Below, one piece after another: positions 19,578 to 28,341 of a stretch of 46,030 nucleotides of DNA. The notes under the pieces were generated by a model that was not told the DNA's origin, made no database searches, and was given only the letters and a program-made list of their open reading frames with translations. The stretch covers positions 23,829 to 69,858 of the forward strand of contig NZ_KI271351.1 in assembly GCF_000469385.1 (NCBI RefSeq), in the 5' to 3' direction. The position numbers and the translations under genes were made by a program. Origin of the DNA: Leptotrichia sp. oral taxon 879 str. F0557. GTDB lineage: Bacteria > Fusobacteriota > Fusobacteriia > Fusobacteriales > Leptotrichiaceae. The number at the start of each line of letters is the position of its first letter. Position 1 is the first letter of the stretch.

Positions 19578-19605
19578 AAAAAAAAGCCCTTTTTACAGGC
19601 TCTAA
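19578..19605 (-). terminator. Attenuator terminator upstream of argC
   Basis: On the minus strand AGAGCC (19598-19603) pairs with the GGGCTTT segment (about 19583-19589), followed by a run of eight T residues. It lies between the leader and argC, inside the transcription unit, so it only makes sense as a conditional terminator. Confidence 0.75.
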
Positions 19606-19763
19606 ATAAAATTATACAAATTATATACAAAAACAAAGAGCCAACAACCCAAAAGTCATTGGCAAAAGTAAAATTTTTATGTAAAATAGGAATCCATTAT
19701 AAAAATGATTATACACCATCTGACAAGGGTTTATAATTTAATTGTGTAAATTTATTATCCCTT
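19598..19763 (-). promoter_or_regulatory. Arg leader with alternative, mutually exclusive hairpins
   Basis: Minus-strand pairings visible: AAGGG (19759-19763, over the third Arg codon) with CCCTT (19725-19729); AACCC-TT-GTCA (19721-19731) with TGAC-TTTT-GGGTT (19646-19658); GCCAA (19659-19663) with TTGGC (19640-19644); GGCTCT (19637-19642) with AGAGCC (19598-19603); and AGAGCC with the terminator arm. Neighbouring pairs share bases, so they form a chain of competing structures typical of transcription attenuation. No T-box consensus is present. Folding was done by eye only. Confidence 0.6.
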
Positions 19764-19783
19764 ATCCTTCTTATCATTTTCAT
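19709..19783 (-). CDS. Arginine leader peptide (24 aa)
   Basis: A 24-codon ORF starts at ATG 19783, 8 nt after a perfect AGGAGG (19792-19797), and ends in TAA at 19709-19711. It begins MKMIRRIRDNKF, with arginine codons AGA, AGG and AGG at positions 5, 6 and 8. It lies in the leader of the arg operon, between its promoter and a terminator. Arg content, RBS strength and location suggest a ribosome-sensing leader peptide; a stall at Arg codons would mask the AAGGG segment. The protein itself probably has no other role. I know of no described homologue. Confidence 0.7.
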   Translation of the reverse strand: MKMIRRIRDNKFTQLNYKPLSDGV

Positions 19784-19826
19784 AATCTTTTCCTCCTATC
19801 ATTTTAATTTGTTTTTTGATAAATCT

Positions 19827-19855
19827 ATTATAGCAGAAAAATAATACAAAATCAA
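19827..19855 (-). promoter_or_regulatory. Promoter of the arg operon
   Basis: Minus-strand TTGATT (19850-19855), a 17-nt spacer, an extended -10 (TGC) and a perfect TATAAT (19827-19832). Transcription should start near 19820, giving a 5' leader of about 270 nt before argC. It lies 67 nt past the stop of the upstream EEP-family gene. Confidence 0.8.
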
Positions 19856-19921
19856 TATATTAAATATATAAATTTTAAATAATATCATTAATAAAATTAA
19901 TTCTTTAGCTTTTATAATTTT

Positions 19922-20656
19922 TTATTTTACAATTTCAAAATCAACTAATATTGGCAAATGATCTGAAAGCTGAGTTTGTATAACTTCATAACTTTTTACT
20001 TTTATTTCCTTTGAACAAAGTATAAAATCAAGTTCCCGCTTTGGATTCCAGCTCGGAAAAGTTGGCTCTTTCCTTATGTTTATATTTTGCAGATTAGAAG
20101 CCTGTAAAAACATCTCAATTTCCTCTTCTCCCCAGAACACATTAAAATCTCCAGCAACTATTACTGGCTTTTTACAGTTTTTCACAAAATTATAAAGCTG
20201 CACAATCTGTTTCTGTCTTGTTTTTCCACCAAGTGCCAAATGAACTAGAAACACTACTACATCTTTTGTTTCCACCTCAATAATCAATTTTTTCATTCCA
20301 ATATCCAGATAATGAAATTCTTCCCGTAAAACAGGTTTTTTAGAAAGTAACGCATTTCCTTGCTTTCTTACCATCGGAAATTTCATATAGTTGGAATCTT
20401 CCTCGTATTTGTACTGATAGACATTATTATTTCTAGTAATTCTTCCAAGAAGTGTAGCCTGATTTCTACTGTACATTCTAAATGAACCAAGATCAACTTC
20501 TACAAGTCCCACAATATCAGGCTTATATTTATTAATAAATTTCCCAATCCGATAAATATGCCTTACAGAGCGTCCCAAATACCCCCGTATATGTTTAAAC
20601 GGCTGATTCAGATACTTTCCTGTTCCATATCGAATATTATACAAAAGAAATTTCAT
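19922..20656 (-). CDS. Endonuclease/exonuclease/phosphatase family protein
   Basis: The 244-aa protein has the EEP fold motifs in order: an N-terminal LYNIRYGTG strand, the metal-binding Glu in DIVGLVEVD, the catalytic VAGDFNVFWG, a LDFILCS strand and the C-terminal SDHLPILVDFE. Members cleave phosphodiesters in nucleic acids, phospholipids or phosphoinositides; the substrate cannot be told from sequence. No signal peptide or transmembrane helix is seen, so it is probably cytoplasmic. The start follows GAGAGG. It is upstream of, but transcriptionally separate from, the arg operon. Confidence 0.85.
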   Translation of the reverse strand: MKFLLYNIRYGTGKYLNQPFKHIRGYLGRSVRHIYRIGKFINKYKPDIVGLVEVDLGSFRMYSRNQATLLGRITRNNNVYQYKYEEDSNYMKFPMVRKQGNALLSKKPVLREEFHYLDIGMKKLIIEVETKDVVVFLVHLALGGKTRQKQIVQLYNFVKNCKKPVIVAGDFNVFWGEEEIEMFLQASNLQNINIRKEPTFPSWNPKRELDFILCSKEIKVKSYEVIQTQLSDHLPILVDFEIVK

Positions 20657-20815
20657 TTCCTCTCACTTCTCTTTCCCGTATTTACAAAATTGTATTATAT
20701 TAAAATTACTTTATAACAATTCCAGTTTAAAATAAAAGCAATAAGTTATATGTAGCTATAAATACTCCATTACTTTTTACACATTTTTATTTTAATTTTA
20801 TCAAATAATAAGTAT

Positions 20816-21460
20816 TTATTTTTTTACTATCCCAACTCCATCTCCAAACGGAAGCAATACAAAATTATACTCTTCATTCAATTTTTCTATAAATTCTTTA
20901 AGCCTTTTTACAATTGTCTTATATCTTTTCGGAATTTCTTCCTTATCTGTTGCAACCAGTCCACGAAACATTAGATTATCAATAAAAATAATTCCATTTT
21001 CATTGAGAAGTTTATAACTCATTTCAAAAAACTTCAAATACTGACCTTTCGATGCATCAATAAAAATAAAATCATATTTCACATTCTTATCAAGTTTCGG
21101 AATTTCTTCCAAAGCATCTCCAAAAATCATCTTATTCTTTTCGAATAATCCAAGTTTCTTGAAATTTTCCACAGCTTTTCCATAACGAATTTCATCAATT
21201 TCCATTGTTGTCAAAAAACCGCCATTTTCATTAGCGATTTGTGCCAAAAATAGTCCTGAGTATCCTGTTGCAGTTCCAATTTCCAAAATATTTTCAGCTT
21301 TAATATTTCTAGCTGTAAAAATCATATAATTTAGCACTTCATCTGTAATAATTGGTACATTTTGTTCCAAACTTTCGTTCTTTATCTTCTGTATAATTTC
21401 ATTCTTTATTTTAAACAAATTCTGTGCATATTTCGATGCTTCTATAAAATTTTCTATCAT
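20816..21460 (-). CDS. O-methyltransferase (YrrM/TrmR or caffeoyl-CoA type)
   Basis: The 214-aa class I SAM-dependent methyltransferase has the SAM motif LEIGTATGYSGLFLAQI, an acidic FIDASKGQYLKFFEM segment (motif post I/metal site) and IIFIDNLMFRGLVA, as in the O-methyltransferase family 3. B. subtilis TrmR (YrrM) of this family methylates 5-hydroxyuridine in tRNA, which is a plausible role; small-molecule catechol methylation is the alternative. No neighbour gives functional context. It is complete and soluble. Confidence 0.83.
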   Translation of the reverse strand: MIENFIEASKYAQNLFKIKNEIIQKIKNESLEQNVPIITDEVLNYMIFTARNIKAENILEIGTATGYSGLFLAQIANENGGFLTTMEIDEIRYGKAVENFKKLGLFEKNKMIFGDALEEIPKLDKNVKYDFIFIDASKGQYLKFFEMSYKLLNENGIIFIDNLMFRGLVATDKEEIPKRYKTIVKRLKEFIEKLNEEYNFVLLPFGDGVGIVKK

Positions 21461-21768
21461 AAATTTCCCTTTTTTCTTTTATTGTATATTGACATCCATT
21501 TAAAATTAAATCTGTAAAATTTAAACAGCATACTTATTTTAAACTATCTTTATTATAATCCAAATTATTTTAGATAAACCAAACAATTTATTCCTATTTT
21601 TAAAAACATATGTTATATTTATTTTATTTACTTATAATAAAAGCCCTGTCTCCCCTTTATTAGAATAGTTCGTAATAAATCCTGTATTTTAACAAAGAAT
21701 ATCATTATTTGTGTTAAATCTAAAATTCTAATTTCCAACTTTAATCTTTCATATTTTTCATTTAATAT
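21461..21768. other. 308-base AT-rich spacer, no gene recognised
   Basis: No ORF with a convincing ribosome binding site and no RNA gene was seen. A weak minus-strand TATAAT occurs near 21549-21554 upstream of the methyltransferase. No clear terminator was found for that gene. Confidence 0.5.
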
Positions 21769-22812
21769 TTACAGCATTTCTCCCATTTTAAAAATAGGCA
21801 GCATAACTGAAAATACAATAAGCCCAATAATTATTCCAATAAAAATTATCGAAAGCGGCTCAAACATTTTCAAAAACCATTTTATTTTCTCGCTAACTTT
21901 TTCGTAATAAATTTCATTCAAATTAAAAAATGATATTTTCATTTCGCCGGTCTTTTCTCCAATTGCAAGGAAACTTACGTATTCATTATCAAAAAAAGTC
22001 GTATTTTTAAAGGATTTTTGAATACTCTCACCCTTTTCTATTTTCAAAATAATTTTTTTCAGTTCCTCATTTAAAATATAACTTTTGGAATTTGTACACA
22101 TTTTTAGGGATTGAATCAATGGAACATTGGCATCTGTCAAAGAATACATATTTCTAGTAAAATTCAATATGCAAATATTTTTATACATTTGCCCAATCAT
22201 TTTTGTTTTTAAAAAAATTTTTTCAAAATTCTTTTCATTTTTTTCTTTCCAATTCTTTAATCCAAAAATTAAAAAAATTATGGCAATTAAAATAAAGACA
22301 CCATATTTATCCGTTATTTTACTAATATTTATTACAATTTGCGTAATTTTTGGCAATTCCTGCCCAATGTCAGAATAAATTAGGACAAATTTAGGTACAA
22401 CAAACTTTAACAATATAAACACAATTACTAATGCTGTAACTATAACTGTTACTGGATAAATGCTCAAATTTTTCACATCTTTTTTTATTTTCTGATTAAA
22501 CTCGTATTTTTCATACAGATTCTTAAAGACTATTTCCAAATTTCCAGTTTCTTCCCCAATTTTTATCATTTCCATAAATTCCTTATTCATAGTAATCTTT
22601 GAAAAAGCCCTATGAAGAGGAACTCCCTTTTCAATTTGCTGTTTTGTAACAATTATCTTACTTTTCAAATCTCCGCTATAATTCTGTGCAACAATTCCAA
22701 GCGTATCAATTAGTGAAATTTTACCATTTAATAAATAATATACACTTTTAGTAAATGATAACAATTCTTTTTCATTAATTCCACTTTTATTATTCTTTAC
22801 AATATTTATCAT
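21769..22812 (-). CDS. Type II secretion/type IV pilus inner-membrane F protein
   Basis: The 347-aa protein has the GspF/PilC/ComGB arrangement: two copies of the T2SF domain, each with a cytoplasmic helical bundle and transmembrane segments. The first domain spans about residues 15-135, with TM helices near 120-140 and 170-190; the second domain is roughly 210-320, with a C-terminal TM (PLSIIFIGIIIGLIVFSVMLPIF). Typical phrases are LLNGKISLIDTL, EKGVPLHRAF, EETGNLEIVFKNL and GEKTGEMKISFFNL. It is the platform protein that would connect an assembly ATPase to pilins. It is separated from the pilin cluster by hldA and a ROK kinase gene. SD: GGGGGAGGG. Confidence 0.9.
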   Translation of the reverse strand: MINIVKNNKSGINEKELLSFTKSVYYLLNGKISLIDTLGIVAQNYSGDLKSKIIVTKQQIEKGVPLHRAFSKITMNKEFMEMIKIGEETGNLEIVFKNLYEKYEFNQKIKKDVKNLSIYPVTVIVTALVIVFILLKFVVPKFVLIYSDIGQELPKITQIVINISKITDKYGVFILIAIIFLIFGLKNWKEKNEKNFEKIFLKTKMIGQMYKNICILNFTRNMYSLTDANVPLIQSLKMCTNSKSYILNEELKKIILKIEKGESIQKSFKNTTFFDNEYVSFLAIGEKTGEMKISFFNLNEIYYEKVSEKIKWFLKMFEPLSIIFIGIIIGLIVFSVMLPIFKMGEML

Positions 22813-22853
22813 TTTAATTAATCCCTCCCCCTTGATTAATTACAAATCAATCA

Positions 22854-23741
22854 TTATTTTTTACTGTTTTCCAATGCAATTTTTCCCAATGCAATCGATC
22901 CGATAAATCCAGCTTCATCTCCAAGCCCTGGATAAACAACATAATCTTTAATTTTTTCTAAAATTTCCTCTTTTTGAACATAACCGTTTAAAAATTCCAG
23001 TACATATTTTCTAATTAATGGGAACAATTGCTGCTGTTTCATAACTCCTCCACCCATAATTATTTTTTGTGGCGATAAAATTAAAGTGTAATTCACAACA
23101 GCCTGAGCCAAGTAATATGCTTCCATGTCCCAAACTTCATCTCTATCAGCAAGTTCAAATCCCTTTTTACCCCATCTGTCCTCTATTGCAGGCCCTGCCG
23201 CCATTCCTTCCATACAGTCCTTATGAAAAGGGCATCTTCCTTCAAATTTATCATCTTTATGTCTTTTCAAGAATATGTGTCCCATTTCAGGGTGAGTCAA
23301 ACCTTGAAGCATTTTCCCATCAACAACTGCTCCAGCCCCAATTCCAGTTCCAACAGTAATATACATAACATTTTTAAGATTTTTTCCAGCACCCCACCAG
23401 CTTTCTGCAAGTGCTGCTCCGTTCACATCTGTATCAAATTCCATTGGAACATCATAATGTTTTTTCAATTCTCCAATTAAATTGTAATCACTCCAGTGAG
23501 GTTTTGGCGTTTTTGTAATATATCCGTAAGTTTTAGAACCTTTTACAGGATCAATCGGTCCAAAGCTCCCAATACCCATTACATCAAATTCCTTGTCTTT
23601 AAAATATTCAATAACTTGTGCCATTGTTTCCTCAGGAGTTGTAGTTGGAATATTTATTCTATCAATGATTTTCCCATCTTCAGTTCCCAATCCACATATA
23701 AATTTTGTTCCCCCAGCTTCAACTGCTGCAATAATTGCCAT
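22854..23741 (-). CDS. ROK-family fructokinase-like sugar kinase
   Basis: The 295-aa ROK kinase has the N-terminal phosphate-binding AAVEAGGTKF, the catalytic-site region FDTDVNGAALAE, the ITVGTGIGAGAVVDG motif and a zinc-binding segment with His and Cys ligands (HPEMGHIFLKRH...CPFHKDCMEG). This resembles the fructokinase/YdhR type, in which the CPxHxxC motif binds zinc. It should phosphorylate fructose or a related hexose in the cytoplasm. The true sugar is uncertain, and no transporter lies nearby. It precedes the F-protein gene and follows hldA by 87 nt. Confidence 0.88.
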   Translation of the reverse strand: MAIIAAVEAGGTKFICGLGTEDGKIIDRINIPTTTPEETMAQVIEYFKDKEFDVMGIGSFGPIDPVKGSKTYGYITKTPKPHWSDYNLIGELKKHYDVPMEFDTDVNGAALAESWWGAGKNLKNVMYITVGTGIGAGAVVDGKMLQGLTHPEMGHIFLKRHKDDKFEGRCPFHKDCMEGMAAGPAIEDRWGKKGFELADRDEVWDMEAYYLAQAVVNYTLILSPQKIIMGGGVMKQQQLFPLIRKYVLEFLNGYVQKEEILEKIKDYVVYPGLGDEAGFIGSIALGKIALENSKK

Positions 23742-23828
23742 AATTTCACTTCCTTTTCTTTTTAAATTCTTATTTGTATTTTTATTTTATTATTTTATAA
23801 CATCTTTAAATCAAATAACATTTCATTT

Positions 23829-24830
23829 TTATATATTTTTTAATATATTGTCATTATCCTTGTAAAATTCTATTATTTCATCTTGCGTTGCAGTAGCCGT
23901 TCCTATTTTTGCTACTACAATTCCAGATGCCATATTCGCAATTACCCCAGCCTCATATAAATCCGCTCCAGCACATATTGAAAGTAAAAATGTCGATATA
24001 AAGGTGTCTCCAGCCCCTGTAACATCATAAACTTCCCTTGCTACAGTTGGTATCCTCTTATGTTTTGTTCTAAATAACGAAACTCCCTCTTCACTCCGAG
24101 TAAGTACAACATTGTCTAGTTTTAAATCATCCTTTAATTGAGCCATTTTTTCAGCAATTTCTTCCTCACTCGTAAATTTTTTCATTCCAAAATAATCCAA
24201 AATTTCTTTTCTATTTGGTGTCATTGAAGTTGCTCCAACATAATTTTTAAAATTTTGCGGCTTTGGATCAACCATTACTTTTTTATTATGTTTCTTTGCT
24301 ATCTCTATTACTTTTTCTGATAAATATTTTGTAAGAAGCCCCTTATTGTAGTCAGAAATCAGTACCGCATCAATATTTTCAATATTTTTTTCAAAATTTT
24401 CCAAAAGTTGATTTTGAATATCTTCTGAAATATCAGTATCCTTTTCCCAATCCAATCTAAGTAACTGTTGACCTTGTGACAAAACTCTGCTTTTAATAAT
24501 TGTTGGACGTGTTTCATCCTTCACAATTCCAACAGGATTAACGTTTTTATCTTCAAGTTCCTTTATAAATTTTTCTCCATTTGCATCATTACCAATTACT
24601 CCGTAAACAAAAACTTTTGCTTCAAGCGAAGTCAAGTTATTTGCTACATTTGAAGCTCCTCCTAATACAAATCTTTCTTCTTCAATATTCACAATCGGAA
24701 CAGGTGCCTCTGGAGAAATCCTGTTAACTTTCCCAATTAGGTACTCATCCAGCATCATATCACCAATTACAGCAATCCTAACACTGTTAAATTTTTTTAT
24801 TATTTCTTCAAGCCTTTGAATTGAAATCAT
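23829..24830 (-). CDS. rfaE1: D-glycero-beta-D-manno-heptose-7-phosphate kinase
   Basis: A PfkB-family kinase of 333 aa that supplies heptose for LPS core synthesis. The diagnostic N-terminus (GDMMLDEYLIGKVNRISPEAPVPI) and the LGGASNVANNL segment fit HldA/RfaE1. The PfkB signature DVTGAGDTFISTFLLS carries the catalytic base Asp. No adenylyltransferase half (HldE type) is fused, so a separate RfaE2 is expected elsewhere. The gene supports a Gram-negative outer membrane for this organism. Confidence 0.9.
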   Translation of the reverse strand: MISIQRLEEIIKKFNSVRIAVIGDMMLDEYLIGKVNRISPEAPVPIVNIEEERFVLGGASNVANNLTSLEAKVFVYGVIGNDANGEKFIKELEDKNVNPVGIVKDETRPTIIKSRVLSQGQQLLRLDWEKDTDISEDIQNQLLENFEKNIENIDAVLISDYNKGLLTKYLSEKVIEIAKKHNKKVMVDPKPQNFKNYVGATSMTPNRKEILDYFGMKKFTSEEEIAEKMAQLKDDLKLDNVVLTRSEEGVSLFRTKHKRIPTVAREVYDVTGAGDTFISTFLLSICAGADLYEAGVIANMASGIVVAKIGTATATQDEIIEFYKDNDNILKNI

Positions 24831-24993
24831 CTTTTTCCTTTCCTTAATTCAAATTCATTAATTTAAAATTTTCAATTATATTTTTAATTTTAAATCTTTA
24901 TTTAGTATTATACTACATATTTTGGAAATTTGCAGTATAATTTGTAAAGTTTTTCATTTGAACTGAAAAAAATTTAAAATGATTATTTTTTTA

Positions 24994-26178
24994 TTAAGTT
25001 TTATCTTGAATTACTGCTTCAATTTCAATGTAAATATCCCGCATTTCCCTATTAGTACGTCGATACTTAAATAGCGGTCCAATTATAGGAATTTTTGATA
25101 ATACTGGCACTCTTCTTATCGTTTCTTTGCTCACATCCTGCTTTAATCCTCCAATAAAAGTTGAGCCGCCGTTATTCAACGTAATTGTTGTTTTTGTCTG
25201 ATTCTTTTGTTTAGCTCCAGAAGACGCATTATAACTTGAAGTTAGCTTAAAGTTGCTTATTTCTGTATCAATTTTAAGCAGAATTTTCTTTATTCCATTA
25301 ATTTTTCTAATTTCAGGATTTATCCTAAAGACTATACCTGCTTCAGAAAAAATTGGCTCTACATATTCTGTATCTTTCTTTGTAGTCTTTTTTTCTCCAA
25401 CAAGAACTTCCTCTGTAACCTTTAATTCTCCTTCCTCATTTTCCATAATCATAAGTGTCGGCATAGCCTCAATCCGTATATCTCCATTTTCCTTCAGCAA
25501 ATTAAAATCTATTCCTAAAAATCGTCCTCCTTTTGAAAAAATTGACGCAATCGAAACTTCTCCATTCAAAAATTTTGCTACTAGATTATCCTTAGTCGCA
25601 TTAGAATTATTACTATTTATGCTCCAGTCGATTCCAAGCCGCTCAAACAGATTTGAACTTGTATCAATTATAGTTCCCTTTATTATAATCTGCTCCTTTT
25701 CCTTATCCAGCGACTTTATAATCCTTTTCATCTCCTCAACTTTATTCTCATCTCCACTAAAAATTACTTTATTATCAATTCCAATAACTTCAAATCCAAA
25801 AAATCCATTAAGTGCCTCGGTAATATCCTTTACATTTCTGTACTCCAGGTCAACTTCCCCAGTTTTCTTTTTAACTTCCTTTACAGTCTGCTGTGCATTA
25901 TTCTGATTCTGTCCCTGATTCTTATTTTCCTCTTTTTTAGTTACAGGATTATTATTTTTATTATCCTGGTTATTACTGTTTTTCCCCTTATTATTGCTAT
26001 TTTCCTTTTTTTCAGCCTGCACTTTCTTCGGAACTTCATAAATAAATATTTTTTTAGCATTTTCCACATCGCTCTTATTCACATAATCAGCCGTTTTCGC
26101 TCCAAAAATATTACTCAAAGCAAACAAAAAAGCCAAAAAGCAAACAATTAACAATCTGTAACTTCTCTTTTTTTTCAA
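24994..26178 (-). CDS. Short secretin (GspD/PilQ-like outer-membrane channel)
   Basis: The protein has a Sec signal peptide (KKKRSYRLLIVCFLAFLFALSNIFGA), then a 40-residue Asn/Lys/Gln-rich linker, one N-type periplasmic domain (TGEVDLEYRNVKDITEALN onward) and a secretin core ending in PVLSKIPIIGPLFKYRR, the family signature. It is about 394-401 aa, shorter than typical GspD/PilQ. No lipobox is evident. All possible starts are non-ATG: TTG at 26199 or GTG at 26193 lack a ribosome site; TTG at 26178 has GTGGGG 9 nt upstream and starts directly at the signal peptide, so it is chosen. It is the last gene of the pilus-like cluster. Confidence 0.85.
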   Translation of the reverse strand: MKKKRSYRLLIVCFLAFLFALSNIFGAKTADYVNKSDVENAKKIFIYEVPKKVQAEKKENSNNKGKNSNNQDNKNNNPVTKKEENKNQGQNQNNAQQTVKEVKKKTGEVDLEYRNVKDITEALNGFFGFEVIGIDNKVIFSGDENKVEEMKRIIKSLDKEKEQIIIKGTIIDTSSNLFERLGIDWSINSNNSNATKDNLVAKFLNGEVSIASIFSKGGRFLGIDFNLLKENGDIRIEAMPTLMIMENEEGELKVTEEVLVGEKKTTKKDTEYVEPIFSEAGIVFRINPEIRKINGIKKILLKIDTEISNFKLTSSYNASSGAKQKNQTKTTITLNNGGSTFIGGLKQDVSKETIRRVPVLSKIPIIGPLFKYRRTNREMRDIYIEIEAVIQDKT

Positions 26179-26208
26179 AATTCTAATCCCCACTTTCAAA
26201 TATGTGAT

Positions 26209-26775
26209 TTATGCAATTTTCCCTTTATTTTCAGCATTAATTTTCTTTTTTTCTGTAACTTTCTCTATAAAACCAAGCGAAATTTTAAATCCATCGCTTG
26301 TGAGTTCCATAAACATTTTGGAAGTATCAATATATTTTCTGCTTTTATTCACAAAATAAATAAACTTCCCAAAATCATTAAGGCTTCCATACATTGTAAA
26401 ATGAATATATTTAAGTCTGTATCCATTACGTTCCCACACATTTTCCGACTTTGAGATTTCCTTCATTTTAAGCCCGCTGTCATGCGAAAACACATAAATC
26501 ATCTTTTTAAATTCAGATTCATTTTTTATTGACAAAAACGACAATCTTTGAGTCAATGCCAATATTTGATTGTATTCGCCTATAATTCTTTCACGTTCTG
26601 ACTTTTTCTCCTCCACTACATCTACAATCTTACTTTCCAGATTCCTTTTATTCTCAATCAAAATCTTTCTATTATTCAAAACCTCTTTATATTTCCCATA
26701 CTTTTTGTTAATACTTATCAGCATAAAAACAACTCCAGCCACAAGTATCAATATCTTCAAATTTAATTTTATCAT
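26209..26775 (-). CDS. PilO-like inner-membrane alignment protein
   Basis: A 188-aa bitopic protein: an N-terminal transmembrane helix (residues about 6-24), a coiled-coil of about 45 residues and a C-terminal domain with alternating beta strands (RLKYIHFTMYGSLNDFGKFIYFVNKS) typical of the ferredoxin-like fold of PilO/GspM. Sequence similarity is weak, so the name rests largely on position between the PilN-like and secretin genes and on topology. The secretin start is only 10-31 nt downstream. Confidence 0.65.
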   Translation of the reverse strand: MIKLNLKILILVAGVVFMLISINKKYGKYKEVLNNRKILIENKRNLESKIVDVVEEKKSERERIIGEYNQILALTQRLSFLSIKNESEFKKMIYVFSHDSGLKMKEISKSENVWERNGYRLKYIHFTMYGSLNDFGKFIYFVNKSRKYIDTSKMFMELTSDGFKISLGFIEKVTEKKKINAENKGKIA

Positions 26776-26878
26776 CCTATTTCTTCCTATATATCTTTAT
26801 TCTATTAAAAAGTTTAATCACGCAGTAAAACTTAAACATTTTTGACCATTTGGCTTAAACTATTTAATACTTATCAAT

Positions 26879-28288
26879 TTAAAATGGTTCAAGTACATAC
26901 TCAAAAACCGTTGCAGTGTCATTATCCTTCAAATACCCCAATTCAGAGCTCGGATATTTTCTCAAAATATTACTTTCAAATCTCTCAAAATTATTAAAAT
27001 TCTCCATCTCCCCCTGTACAGTCCACTTTGTATTCTCATAATTAATTTTCGTATAACCAATACCATTTTTACTATTTTCAACCAAAAATTTTATAACCGA
27101 ATAATATTCTCTCCTTTTTATCCCTTCATCAATTTCACGAAGTGTGGCAAGCTCCTTTGAATAATCTGGAATTTCCTCTGCCTTCTTATTTAAATAATCC
27201 TTTTCCAGCGATTTTATCTCCTTCTGAATAATTTCATTTTCAACAGTTTTTTTCTGAAGTGGAATTGAATTATAAATCCAAAAATACGCAATGATACAAA
27301 TTCCAGCAATAACAACATCAGAAAATTTTATATTTTTTACGCTCTCTTTATCAAAAATTGCCGTTTTATTCACAAAATCAGGACTATCCGAAAGTTCAGC
27401 CCCTGCAAATATAACTTTTACATCATTTTCTCCACTTCCAACAACTTTCATATCTCCAAAATCAAAGTTTTCAACATCATCCACATCCTCAGTTTTCAGC
27501 TCAATTTTTTCCACTTCAGCAATTTTCTCATCCACAATTAAAATTCTAAGGCTATTTTCTTCCCCAATCTGCAAAATCTCTATTCTATCGCTTTTATTCC
27601 CTGACTTTACACCATTGCTAAAAATCCCTTGATTATCGCTACTCTCTTCATTTATATCAATTTCCTCTATTTCACCAAAATTTCTATCAATATCTGAATT
27701 TTCAATAATTCCTGTTTTCTGGACACTTTCAAAATTTCCTATCACATTCTGAAAATTTTCTTCATTTTTCAAAAAATTATTTTCATTTTCAAAATTTTCA
27801 CTCTGATTTATTTCAAAATTTCCGTCCTTATAATAATTATAAACCGCCTCAAAATCTATTTTCAACTCTGAAATCACCACAGAAGATTTTTTCAAACAAT
27901 TTTTTACTTTATTAATCTCCCTTTTATCCAAATAAATATCTAAAAATTGATTTTCCAAATGATTTATAACCAATTTTCTATTCACAAAATTAATTTTTTT
28001 CTTAAAAATTTCCGAAATATCTTCCAAATTTACAGACTTTTTCTCTAACTTTTCAACATTATTTTCTTTTTTATCATATTTTTCCGCATTTTCTCCAAAA
28101 TTACTAAATAAAAAATATAAAAAATGTAAAATTACAGTCACTTTCGTATTTTTTTCAATCTGATTTTCCTCAAAAAACGATTCTAAAGCCATTTCCAGCT
28201 CCTGATTTTCAAAAAAATATATTTCTTCGTTAAAATATATATAAATTTTATTTTTACTTCTTATATATATTTTTATTTTTTCTCCCAT
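26879..28288 (-). CDS. PilN/GspL-like bitopic protein with long cytoplasmic part
   Basis: The roughly 470-aa protein has a cytoplasmic N-terminal region of about 150 residues of mixed alpha/beta type, an acidic Asn/Glu-rich linker (about 155-240), a single transmembrane helix (about 323-342, DVVIAGICIIAYFWIYNSI), a coiled-coil (345-395) and a C-terminal periplasmic domain. This topology is that of GspL or of a PilM-PilN fusion. The actin-like PilM motifs are not clear, so the N-terminal assignment is tentative. The GTG at 28291 and ATG at 28288 both lie near a GGGGGAG site; the ATG is preferred. It follows the K/X-like pilin by 51 nt. Confidence 0.6.
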   Translation of the reverse strand: MGEKIKIYIRSKNKIYIYFNEEIYFFENQELEMALESFFEENQIEKNTKVTVILHFLYFLFSNFGENAEKYDKKENNVEKLEKKSVNLEDISEIFKKKINFVNRKLVINHLENQFLDIYLDKREINKVKNCLKKSSVVISELKIDFEAVYNYYKDGNFEINQSENFENENNFLKNEENFQNVIGNFESVQKTGIIENSDIDRNFGEIEEIDINEESSDNQGIFSNGVKSGNKSDRIEILQIGEENSLRILIVDEKIAEVEKIELKTEDVDDVENFDFGDMKVVGSGENDVKVIFAGAELSDSPDFVNKTAIFDKESVKNIKFSDVVIAGICIIAYFWIYNSIPLQKKTVENEIIQKEIKSLEKDYLNKKAEEIPDYSKELATLREIDEGIKRREYYSVIKFLVENSKNGIGYTKINYENTKWTVQGEMENFNNFERFESNILRKYPSSELGYLKDNDTATVFEYVLEPF

Positions 28289-28341
28289 CACTCCCCCTTT
28301 AATATTTTATCTTATTTCTAAGTATTCCATTTTGAACAGTT

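Noticed and set aside
19551-19855. T-box riboswitch or ARG boxes in the arg leader
   Set aside because: No T-box antiterminator consensus (AGGGTGGNACCGCG) is present. Several TGTATAAT-like sequences resemble ARG boxes only weakly and are explained by AT-richness.
25253-25906. 217-codon plus-strand ORF opposite the secretin gene
   Set aside because: It is antisense to a well-supported secretin gene, has a low-complexity hydrophobic/Ser composition and no supporting RBS or homology; it is a shadow ORF.
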